Below, piece after piece: positions 23,238 to 30,689 of a stretch of DNA of 36,690 bases; the stretch's first letter is position 1, and every line of letters starts with the position of its first letter. The position numbers and the translations under genes are program-made. This stretch comes from Bacteroidota bacterium (GTDB taxonomy: Bacteria; Bacteroidota; Ignavibacteria; Ignavibacteriales; Ignavibacteriaceae), in the NCBI GenBank assembly GCA_021813585.1, contig JAKAJV010000052.1, forward strand, positions 1 to 36,690, given 5' to 3'. Under the pieces are notes generated by a model. That model made no database searches. It worked only from the letters and a program-made list of their open reading frames with translations, and had not been told where the DNA came from.

Positions 23238-25244
23238 ATGATAGAGAAAAAATACAAATTAAGAAGGCTTAACGAACCGGTTATACAAAAGCCGGTAGTT
23301 GATGAAAGCCGTTTTGTTATAAACTATTCGAATGAATTAAACGCAGCTCAGTTCGAAGCGGCATCTGCATTAGACGGCGCTTACCTTATTATTGCCGGGG
23401 CGGGCACCGGCAAGACAAGAACCCTCGTTTACAGGGTTGCCCGGCTTGTAGAATTAGGCTACGACCCGAAGACAATATTGCTGTTAACTTTTACCCGGAA
23501 AGCTGCCAACGAGATGATGAACCGGGCGGCTGTTCTTCTAGATAAAAGATGCTCGAAGGTAAACGGCGGCACCTTCCATTCCTTTGCCAACTTAACTCTA
23601 AGAAAATACGCAAAAGCCGTTAACCTGGATTCTTCATTCACCATACTGGACCAGGGAGACAGCGAAGACATTATTAACCTGATCCGCTCTCAATCTGGAA
23701 TTGTTACTAAAGAAAAAAGGTTCCCCAATAAGCAGACCCTAACCAAGGTTTTCAGCTACAGTGTTAATACCGGCACTGCTGTTGAAGAAATTATAAAGGA
23801 AGATTATCCGCACTTTGTAGATAGCCTGGATAAAATTCTAGACATCCAAAGGATTTTTGTAAATTATAAACATAAGAACAACCTGCTGGATTACGATGAT
23901 CTGCTGGTTTACTTAAACAATTTCCTCAATGAATTCGGACCGGGCGCAAAGTCTCTGCTGTCTTCAATTCATTTTGTAATGGTGGATGAATACCAGGATA
24001 CGAACAAACTGCAGGCGGAGATTGTAAAAGGACTGACGAGGCTAAGGAACAACATTATGGTTGTGGGCGATGATTCGCAATCAATTTATTCCTTCCGCGG
24101 TGCAAATTTTAAAAACATAATGGAGTTCCCAAATCTATTCAATGATGTTAAGATAATTAAGCTGGAAGAGAATTTTAGAAGCATACAATCGATACTCGAT
24201 TTTACAAATAACATAATCGAGAGAGCAGTCGAAAAATACTCCAAGAACCTTTACACCAGAAAAACCGGCGGCGCATTGCCGGTAATTATTGCGGCCTCAA
24301 CCGAGAATTTGCAGTCCAAATTTATTGTTGAAAAAATCCTTGAGCTTAGGGAAGAAGGAGTTCCCCTTAAGGATATTGCCGTACTTTTCAGGTCCTCGTT
24401 CTTCTCTTTTGATCTTGAGATAGAACTGGCAAAGGCTAATATACCGTTCCAGAAATTCGGCGGGATGAAGTTCATCGAATCGGCTCACATAAAAGACATA
24501 CTTGCTTTCCTTAGAATAGCCTCCAATCCGAAGGACATTGTAAGCTGGTACAGAGTGCTGCTGCTTCACGAAGGTGTTGGACCTAAGACAGCACAAAAAA
24601 TTCTAGATGAACTGGCTACCGCCAGGCTTACAATTAAAGCCAGCCCGGATTCCGATGCTTCATTCAGGTATAATGAAAAAATCGCAAGCTTATTCCAACT
24701 GCTTTATAAGCTTCATACCGAAAGGAAGCTTCCGTCTGAGAAAGCCCAGATGGTAACGGATTATTATTATCCCTTGTTTAAGGATAAATACGACGACTTT
24801 AACAAGCGGAAAAAAGATATAGACATATTCCTGAACATAAGTGAAAACTATAAAACGCTGGAAAGCCTGCTGGCGGATATGGCAATTGAGCCGATTATCG
24901 AAAGCGTGATTGACATAGGCGCTGAGGATAAGGAAAACGAATTCGTTACCCTTTCAACAATTCATTCGGCAAAGGGACTTGAATGGCATTCGGTGTTTAT
25001 AATCCATCTGGTGGAAGGATTCTTCCCTTCAAGCAGGTCGGTGGATAAACTAGAAACTCTGGAAGAAGAACGGCGGCTTATGTACGTGGCTTCTACAAGG
25101 GCAAAGCATAATTTGTTTATCACTTATCCGATGAACCTGTTCGACCGTGAAGCCGGAACCACGCTGTCTAAGCCTTCGCGGTTCATCTCCGAAATTAACC
25201 CGGAGCTTGCCGAAGGATGGCTGCTTGATGATGAGTATGAATAA
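23238..25244 (+). CDS. UvrD/PcrA/Rep-family ATP-dependent DNA helicase
   Basis: A 668-residue superfamily 1A 3'-5' helicase. Motifs in order: Q-motif LNAAQFEA (34-41), motif I GAGTGKT (54-60; Thr where Ser is more common), Ia TFTRKAANEM, motif II DEYQD (250-254), motif III GDDSQSIYSFRGA (277-289), motif IV EENFRS, motif V TLSTIHSAKGLEW and motif VI MYVASTRAKHNLF. The whole helicase core is present. The protein is shorter than UvrD (about 720) and lacks the basic C-terminal Tudor-like tail of PcrA/UvrD, ending soon after motif VI with an acidic tail. It could be a repair or replication-restart helicase. The start ATG at 23238 has no clear ribosome site; it is divergent from clpC. Confidence 0.93.
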   Translation: MIEKKYKLRRLNEPVIQKPVVDESRFVINYSNELNAAQFEAASALDGAYLIIAGAGTGKTRTLVYRVARLVELGYDPKTILLLTFTRKAANEMMNRAAVLLDKRCSKVNGGTFHSFANLTLRKYAKAVNLDSSFTILDQGDSEDIINLIRSQSGIVTKEKRFPNKQTLTKVFSYSVNTGTAVEEIIKEDYPHFVDSLDKILDIQRIFVNYKHKNNLLDYDDLLVYLNNFLNEFGPGAKSLLSSIHFVMVDEYQDTNKLQAEIVKGLTRLRNNIMVVGDDSQSIYSFRGANFKNIMEFPNLFNDVKIIKLEENFRSIQSILDFTNNIIERAVEKYSKNLYTRKTGGALPVIIAASTENLQSKFIVEKILELREEGVPLKDIAVLFRSSFFSFDLEIELAKANIPFQKFGGMKFIESAHIKDILAFLRIASNPKDIVSWYRVLLLHEGVGPKTAQKILDELATARLTIKASPDSDASFRYNEKIASLFQLLYKLHTERKLPSEKAQMVTDYYYPLFKDKYDDFNKRKKDIDIFLNISENYKTLESLLADMAIEPIIESVIDIGAEDKENEFVTLSTIHSAKGLEWHSVFIIHLVEGFFPSSRSVDKLETLEEERRLMYVASTRAKHNLFITYPMNLFDREAGTTLSKPSRFISEINPELAEGWLLDDEYE

Positions 25245-25338
25245 GATATCCGGCTTAAAAGTCAGCTATAATCTTTGCGCCTAATAAAAGCTAAGGGAAA
25301 TTAATTTGGTAATTATTTTATAACAGAAGAACCGTAAT

Positions 25339-26424
25339 GTGAATTCAATTTTAATTGTAGCCGTATTGCTCATAGTTTTCCTGCTGTTCAATTTAGTAAT
25401 TGTAATCTCTGTTAAACAGTTATTCTCAAACAGCTATATACCGGCCGTCGGTCTTAACATTTCAATCATCGTCGCCGCAAAGAATGAAGAAAAGAATATT
25501 CCTCTGCTCATCCGGTCTGTTAAAAACCTGGATTACCCAAAAGATAAATTTGAAGTTATAATTGCAGATGATAACTCGGTTGACGGTACATACTCTGTGG
25601 CAGACAAATTAATAAGCGGGGAAAATAATTTTCGGCTTTATAAAGTAGGAAATAAAATCCTTCCCGGTAAAAAAGGCGCATTAAGTTTTGGAATAGGCCG
25701 ATCCCGAAGCGAACATATTTTAATTACCGATTCGGATTGCCGCCCTGAACCCCGCTGGCTTAAAATATTCGCCGGTATGTTCGGGCACGGCTACGATTTT
25801 ATTTTCGGCATAGCTCCATTTACTCAAAATAAAAACTTAGTTAACAAGCTCTCCTGCTTCGAGAATATGAGGGGCTGGCTGCTTACATTAACAGCCGCAA
25901 AGCTTGGGCTGCCTTATTCAGCCGCTGCAAGGAATTTCGGCTTTAAAAAATCTTCGTTTGAAAAAATTAAAGGCTATACTAACACAAGCGAGACTTTAAG
26001 CGGCGACGACGACTTGCTTCTGAGAGAAGCTTACAAAAACCATCTTAAAATTGGTGTTGCAGCCTCCAGGGACTCTTTCGTATTCTCGTTTGCAAAAGAA
26101 AATTTTAAGGATTATTTTTTACAGAAGTCTAGACACGTAAAAACTTCCTTACACTATTTATTCAGGCATAAGGTGCTTTTGGGCTTCTGGCATATATTAA
26201 ATCTAATCTTACTATTTTCATTTATTCCCGGATTCTTTCATCCGGTGTATCTCATCTTGTTTGCAGTTAAATTATTTATCGATGCGGCAGCCGTCTCTTT
26301 AACGCAGCAGAAATTTACATATCATTTTAACTTTGCCGAAATGATATATCTCCAAATTTTGTATGAGGTCTTTTTAATTATTAATTTTTTGGGCGCAATA
26401 GCAAGAAAAGATAGATGGAAGTAA
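25339..26424 (+). CDS. Membrane glycosyltransferase, family 2
   Basis: A 361-residue GT-A-fold glycosyltransferase with an N-terminal membrane helix (about 3-25) and two or three C-terminal helices (283-300, 303-320, 336-355). The nucleotide-sugar-binding segment is ISIIVAAKNEEKNIP (41-55) with ADDNSVDGT (76-84); the metal-binding DSD motif is at 131-133; the acceptor-side acidic block SGDDDLLL is at 221-228, and a KSRHVKT segment (263-269) stands for the QxxRW-like motif. The start is GTG at 25339; the overlapping ATG at 25337 runs straight into a stop. The next gene begins ten bases before its end. A lipid or carotenoid-type acceptor is plausible for such membrane GT2 proteins but not proven. 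Confidence 0.88.
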   Translation: MNSILIVAVLLIVFLLFNLVIVISVKQLFSNSYIPAVGLNISIIVAAKNEEKNIPLLIRSVKNLDYPKDKFEVIIADDNSVDGTYSVADKLISGENNFRLYKVGNKILPGKKGALSFGIGRSRSEHILITDSDCRPEPRWLKIFAGMFGHGYDFIFGIAPFTQNKNLVNKLSCFENMRGWLLTLTAAKLGLPYSAAARNFGFKKSSFEKIKGYTNTSETLSGDDDLLLREAYKNHLKIGVAASRDSFVFSFAKENFKDYFLQKSRHVKTSLHYLFRHKVLLGFWHILNLILLFSFIPGFFHPVYLILFAVKLFIDAAAVSLTQQKFTYHFNFAEMIYLQILYEVFLIINFLGAIARKDRWK

Positions 26425-27242
26425 AAGGAAACGCGCCGGCATGGCTGGATGAGTCCCACCCCAATTATAAAAGATGGGAGCGCGCCAGAAACCTTTCTCT
26501 GGAAAGAGGAGACTTTGTAAGATCGGTAGTTCAATTACATTCAAGCTGCAGCCGGTTAACCGTACTCGATTTAGGCTCGGGAGAAGGCGGCACAGCAAAA
26601 ACCTTTTCCGAAAATAATTTCGTCGTAAGCTTTGATGTAAGCATAACAAGACTGGAAAGGCAGAAGGAATCCGGCGCAGAGTATTGCCTTGTTAACGGCG
26701 ACGCGCTAAGGATACCCTTTGCCGGCAAGAAATTCGATTTAATAATTATCCAGGATGTTCTGGAACATTTATCCGATATTCATCTCTTCATCTCGAATGT
26801 AAAGGACGTATTGAAAGACAGCGGCATAATTTATTTAAGCACTCCGAATAAGCACTCGATAATAAATTTTTTATCAGACCCGCATTGGGGCATGCCTGTC
26901 TTATCCATGCTAAAAAGAAATTCTATCAAAAAATATTTCTTAAAAATATTCAGAAGAAGCGATTACCCAAGAAAAGATATTGCACAGCTGCTTTCTCTTT
27001 ATGACTTAAATAAATTCTTCAACAGAGACTTTGAAATAAGCATCCACACAAGGCACGCCGTTAAAAAATTATTTGAAGGACATAAAGGCATTATCTGGAG
27101 TGAATTTCACCTAAGGGTTCTTCATCTGTTAAAATTGCTGAAGATTAAAAACGCAATGATAAAGTTATCAAACGACAGGCCCGGTTTAATAAATAAATTC
27201 TTTACACCGTCGTTCTATTTAATTTTAAAAAGGATAAATTGA
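26415..27242 (+). CDS. Class I SAM-dependent methyltransferase
   Basis: A 275-residue methyltransferase. SAM-binding motif I is LDLGSGEGG (about 52-60), the acidic end of strand 2 is FDVSITRLE, and motif II/III is FDLIIIQDVLEHLSD (107-121), the type-11 pattern. A basic C-terminal half without recognisable domains (KRNSIKKYFLKIFRRSDYPRKD and a hydrophobic end) may hold a substrate domain or a membrane contact. The start ATG overlaps the end of the glycosyltransferase gene by ten bases, so the two are translationally coupled and probably act on one glycolipid or polysaccharide product; that is an inference from context. Confidence 0.88.
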   Translation: MEVKGNAPAWLDESHPNYKRWERARNLSLERGDFVRSVVQLHSSCSRLTVLDLGSGEGGTAKTFSENNFVVSFDVSITRLERQKESGAEYCLVNGDALRIPFAGKKFDLIIIQDVLEHLSDIHLFISNVKDVLKDSGIIYLSTPNKHSIINFLSDPHWGMPVLSMLKRNSIKKYFLKIFRRSDYPRKDIAQLLSLYDLNKFFNRDFEISIHTRHAVKKLFEGHKGIIWSEFHLRVLHLLKLLKIKNAMIKLSNDRPGLINKFFTPSFYLILKRIN

Positions 27243-27286
27243 ATACAGGTTTTTCCAGGTTAAATAAAATACATTCTTAAAATTTT

Positions 27287-27318
27287 TTTGTTTTCAAAAA
27301 TCTAAAAACATATTTTTG
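27287..27318 (+). promoter_or_regulatory. Bacteroidota-type promoter for the nucleoside-salvage operon
   Basis: TTTG at 27287-27290, a 20-base spacer and TATTTTTG at 27311-27318 match the -33 (TTTG) and -7 (TAnnTTTG) elements exactly. Transcription would start near 27325, leaving a leader of about 20 bases before cdd. Confidence 0.7.
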
Positions 27319-27343
27319 AACTTTAAGATAGCGAAAAGGTAAA

Positions 27344-27736
27344 ATGGAATACAAAGAGCTCGCAGAAAAAGCAGTGGAAGCGAAAAAGATTTCTTATCCT
27401 CCCTATTCAAATTTCCACGTAGGGGCAGCATTATTAACGGAAGATGAAAAGCTTTACTTAGGCGGGAATATTGAAACCCCGTCCTACAGTCTTACTATTT
27501 GCGCGGAAAGGACCGCAGTATTCAAGGCTTTTTCTGAAGGCGAAAGGAAATTCAAGGCGATCGCAATTGCCAGCGATTCACCGGACTTCTGTCCGCCTTG
27601 CGGCTCGTGCCGGCAGGTGCTGCTGGACCTTTGCGGCAACATCGACGTTATAATGATAAATCATAAAAAAGACCTGAAGATTTTAAAATTGAACGAGCTT
27701 CTTCCCTTAGCTTTCGGGGATAAGGACTTAACTTAG
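27344..27736 (+). CDS. cdd: Cytidine deaminase
   Basis: A 130-residue homotetrameric-type cytidine deaminase that converts cytidine and deoxycytidine to uridine and deoxyuridine. The zinc site is complete: Cys53 and the proton-shuttling Glu55 in CAERTAVF, then Cys86 and Cys89 in PPCGSCRQVL. The substrate-binding FHVGAAL (24-30) and GGNIE (40-44) segments are present. An AAAAGG site precedes the ATG. It is the first gene of an operon with tdk, a nucleoside transporter and purine nucleoside phosphorylase. Confidence 0.96.
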   Translation: MEYKELAEKAVEAKKISYPPYSNFHVGAALLTEDEKLYLGGNIETPSYSLTICAERTAVFKAFSEGERKFKAIAIASDSPDFCPPCGSCRQVLLDLCGNIDVIMINHKKDLKILKLNELLPLAFGDKDLT

Positions 27737-27765
27737 CATAAACAAAAAAAATTACTAAAAAGACT

Positions 27766-28344
27766 ATGATTGAAAGAGCCCCACATTCAATGCCGAAAGA
27801 AACCGGCTGGATAGAAGTAATTGCCGGCTGCATGTTCAGCGGTAAAACAGAAGAACTTATTAGAAGGCTTAGACGTGCAAAGATTGCCAAACAGAATGTT
27901 AAGATTTTTAAACCGAAGATTGACACTCGCTACTCAAACTCCGATATAGTCTCCCACAGCGAGCAGTCTCTTCCCTCAATTTTAATAGAGGATATTAATG
28001 AGGTACTGGAATATTCCAAAGATGCAGAAGTGATTGGAATTGACGAGGCACAATTTTTTTCCCCCGATATCGTTTCCGTATGCAACCGGCTTGCTAACGA
28101 AGGTAAGCGGGTTATAGTTGCCGGGCTCGATCAGGATTACCGGGGCGTGCCTTTTGAGCCTATGCCTCAGCTGCTTGCCATTGCAGAGTATATTACAAAG
28201 ACTCTGGCAATTTGTGTTGAATGCGGTAACCCGGCAGATAAGACACAACGCAAAACCGCATCATCGGAAAGAGTTATTGTCGGCGCATCCGACATATACG
28301 AAGCCCGGTGCAGAAAATGTCATTACATTCCCAAAGATAATTAG
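27766..28344 (+). CDS. tdk: Thymidine kinase
   Basis: Type II thymidine kinase, phosphorylating thymidine and deoxyuridine with ATP. The 192-residue protein has the P-loop GCMFSGKT (21-28), the catalytic Glu95 in GIDEAQFF (91-98), the lasso region ending in [13 protein letters not shown], and the structural zinc ligands Cys150, Cys153, Cys182 and Cys185. A second ATG at residue 9 would also fit the family start; the first is given because no strong ribosome site separates them. It lies 29 bases after cdd and 10 bases before the transporter gene. Confidence 0.96.
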   Translation: MIERAPHSMPKETGWIEVIAGCMFSGKTEELIRRLRRAKIAKQNVKIFKPKIDTRYSNSDIVSHSEQSLPSILIEDINEVLEYSKDAEVIGIDEAQFFSPDIVSVCNRLANEGKRVIVAGLDQDYRGVPFEPMPQLLAIAEYITKTLAICVECGNPADKTQRKTASSERVIVGASDIYEARCRKCHYIPKDN

Positions 28345-28354
28345 GAAAATAAAT

Positions 28355-29707
28355 ATGAACCTTCTAGCATTAGTCAGAGGAATCATCGGAATAGCGGTGC
28401 TGATTGGAATTGCCTTCCTTATTTCCAATAACAGAAGAAAAGTAAACTGGAAACTGGTTGGCGGCGGCTTGGCTCTGCAGGTAATTTTTGCAATTCTAAT
28501 AATTAAAGGAGATGAGCTGCAGGCATTTTTTTCCCCGCTCGGTTGGCCGAAGGTATTTTTTAATTGGGTAAGCAGCTTCTTTGTTTACATTTTAAATTTT
28601 ACAAGCGAAGGTGCAAAATTCGTCTTTGGGAGCCTGGCCATAAACCCGGGTACCACAGGCAGCCTTGGTATGTTCTTCGCGTTCCAGGTACTTCCCACTA
28701 TTATTTTCTTCGCCAGTCTAATGTCTATACTCTATTATCTCGGAATAATGCAAAGGGTTGTCCAAGGAATGGCGTGGGTGATGAAAAAAGTTATGGGTAC
28801 AAGCGGAGCTGAATCATTAGTTTGTGCGGCAAACATATTTGTAGGACAAACCGAAGCACCTCTTATGATTAAGCCTTACCTGAGCGGCACAACTAACAGC
28901 GAGCTGTTAACAGTAATGGTAGCCGGAATGGCAACAATCTCAGGCGGAGTAATGGCAGCTTATATTCAAATACTTGGCAGCTCATATGCACAGGCATTCG
29001 GCATTTCGCTTGCCCAGGCCCAGCAAATTTTTGCTACACAGCTTCTTGGTGCAAGCGTTATGGCTGCACCTGCTGCTATGCTTATTTCTAAAATAATCTT
29101 CCCGGAAACAGGCATACCGCAGACTCAAGGGACTGTAAAAGTTAAAGTAGAAAAAACTTCAATCAATATAATTGAAGCTGCAACAAGCGGCGCAGGCGAC
29201 GGGCTGTGGCTGGCATTAAACGTCGGTGCAATGCTTATTGCTTTTATAGCTTTAATCGCAATGATAAATTTTATGCTGCAGGGCTTAGGCAATATTACGG
29301 GATGGAATACGGCACTGCAGGCCGCATACGGTCAGCCGCTTAACTTCCAGCTGATGATAGGATGGCTGCTGCAGTATTTGGCATTTGCAATCGGGTTGCC
29401 ATGGCACGACGCAATTCAGTTCGGAAGTCTTTTCGGCACAAAGACTGTACTGAATGAGTTTGTAGCTTACCTAGAGCTCGGCAAGATGATTGCCAATAAG
29501 GTAATGGTAGAACCAAAGTCCATTTTTATGACCACATATGCGTTGTGCGGTTTTGCTAATTTCAGTTCCATTGCAATCCAGATAGGCGGCATAGGTCCTC
29601 TGGCACCGGCCAGGAAATCGGATCTTGCCAAACTCGGAATCCGTGCATTAATCGGCGGCTCGCTTGCAACGCTTATGACAGCAACCCTAGCAGGAATCTT
29701 TTTCTAG
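28355..29707 (+). CDS. Concentrative nucleoside transporter, NupC family
   Basis: A 450-residue cation-coupled nucleoside symporter of the CNT (NupC) family. There are about nine to ten hydrophobic segments, the LVGGGLALQVIFAILI N-terminal helices, the FVGQTEAPLMIKPYL block and MATISGGVMAAYIQILG that carry the nucleoside and cation contacts, and the final CGFANFSSIAIQIGGIGPLAP motif. The frame stays open 79 codons further upstream, but that part overlaps tdk in another frame and reads as nonsense; the ATG at 28355, preceded by AGGA at 28343-28346, gives the normal family length. It lies 6 bases before the phosphorylase gene. Import of nucleosides feeds the three enzymes of the operon. Confidence 0.95.
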   Translation: MNLLALVRGIIGIAVLIGIAFLISNNRRKVNWKLVGGGLALQVIFAILIIKGDELQAFFSPLGWPKVFFNWVSSFFVYILNFTSEGAKFVFGSLAINPGTTGSLGMFFAFQVLPTIIFFASLMSILYYLGIMQRVVQGMAWVMKKVMGTSGAESLVCAANIFVGQTEAPLMIKPYLSGTTNSELLTVMVAGMATISGGVMAAYIQILGSSYAQAFGISLAQAQQIFATQLLGASVMAAPAAMLISKIIFPETGIPQTQGTVKVKVEKTSINIIEAATSGAGDGLWLALNVGAMLIAFIALIAMINFMLQGLGNITGWNTALQAAYGQPLNFQLMIGWLLQYLAFAIGLPWHDAIQFGSLFGTKTVLNEFVAYLELGKMIANKVMVEPKSIFMTTYALCGFANFSSIAIQIGGIGPLAPARKSDLAKLGIRALIGGSLATLMTATLAGIFF

Positions 29708-29713
29708 ATTGTA

Positions 29714-30535
29714 ATGATAAATTTAAATCTTAAATACGAAAATCTACTAGGAGAATTAAAAAAGGAATTTGATTTTGTCCCGGATATTGCTGTAATTCTC
29801 GGCAGCGGCCTGGGAGATTTTATTAAACAAGTAAGTGTAATAAAAAGCATAAGCACTTCAAGTCTTCCCGGTTATCCGCATTCTACAATTCCTGGGCACG
29901 AAGGGAAGATTCATTTTGCAAAATCGCAAGGTAAGCTGCTTCTCGTTTTCCAGGGACGGATACATATTTATGAAGGCTATCCTTTATCTGAATGTATCCT
30001 GCCGGTTTATATTTCACATAAGCTCGGCTGCAAAAAAATGATCCTTACAAATGCAGCAGGTGGAATAAATCCTACCTTTACTCCCGGAGATTTGATGCTG
30101 GCAGATTCGCTGAACGGGATTTCTATTAAGAGAGAGCTTACTGACTTAATAGGCATCTCGAGTCTAACAGGCAATTTAAATTTTTTCAATTTCCCGTCTG
30201 TTCTATTAAATTCAATAATTAAAAAAGCTGCTCTTGAAGAAAAAATCGATTTGAAAGAAGGAACTTACTGGTACACAAAGGGCCCTAGCTACGAAACTCC
30301 TGCCGAAATTAAAATGATTAGAAAATTCGGCGGAGATGCCGTAGGAATGTCAACCGTCCATGAGGCAGTCCTTTCAGCTTATCTTGGAATGGAAACCACA
30401 GCAGTATCTTGTATCACAAATTATGCTGCGGGAATTACAAACAAAAAATTGGACCATGCCGAGGTTACCGAAACAGCAAACATGGTAAAAGATAAATTTG
30501 AAAGATTACTGAAAAAAGCTGTTTCAATGATTTAA
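29714..30535 (+). CDS. Purine-nucleoside phosphorylase, trimeric (class II) type
   Basis: A 273-residue PNP that splits inosine, guanosine and their deoxy forms with phosphate. Phosphate and base contacts of the trimeric family are visible: GSGLG (30-34), PGHEG with His62, GRIHIYEGY with His84, TNAAGG (112-117), Glu194 in GPSYETPAE, Met212 in AVGMST and Asn236 in CITNYAAG. Asn236 with Glu194 favours 6-oxopurines (inosine and guanosine) over adenosine. It is the last gene of the salvage operon, six bases after the transporter gene. Confidence 0.94.
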   Translation: MINLNLKYENLLGELKKEFDFVPDIAVILGSGLGDFIKQVSVIKSISTSSLPGYPHSTIPGHEGKIHFAKSQGKLLLVFQGRIHIYEGYPLSECILPVYISHKLGCKKMILTNAAGGINPTFTPGDLMLADSLNGISIKRELTDLIGISSLTGNLNFFNFPSVLLNSIIKKAALEEKIDLKEGTYWYTKGPSYETPAEIKMIRKFGGDAVGMSTVHEAVLSAYLGMETTAVSCITNYAAGITNKKLDHAEVTETANMVKDKFERLLKKAVSMI

Positions 30536-30616
30536 TTTTAATACCTTCCATCTTATTTTTTCAAGTATTGCCCAAATTATTCAGCGCATTAATTAGTCTT
30601 AACAGCTCAATTTTTA

Positions 30617-30647
30617 TTGACTTTCTAAGCCTTATCTGGTAAGTTTG
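30617..30647 (+). promoter_or_regulatory. Bacteroidota-type promoter for secDF
   Basis: TTG at 30617-30619, a 20-base spacer and TAAGTTTG at 30640-30647 match the -33/-7 consensus TTG...TAnnTTTG. It gives a leader of about 35 bases before the secD start at 30690. The rest of the 154-base gap after the phosphorylase gene shows no clear terminator. Confidence 0.65.
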
Positions 30648-30689
30648 AGTCTTAATTTTTTTCAAAAATCTAATTAAAACAAGTTAAAT

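Noticed and set aside
28118-28354. 79-codon upstream extension of the nucleoside transporter frame
   Set aside because: It lies inside tdk in another frame, reads as low-quality sequence, and the ATG at 28355 has an AGGA site and gives normal family length.
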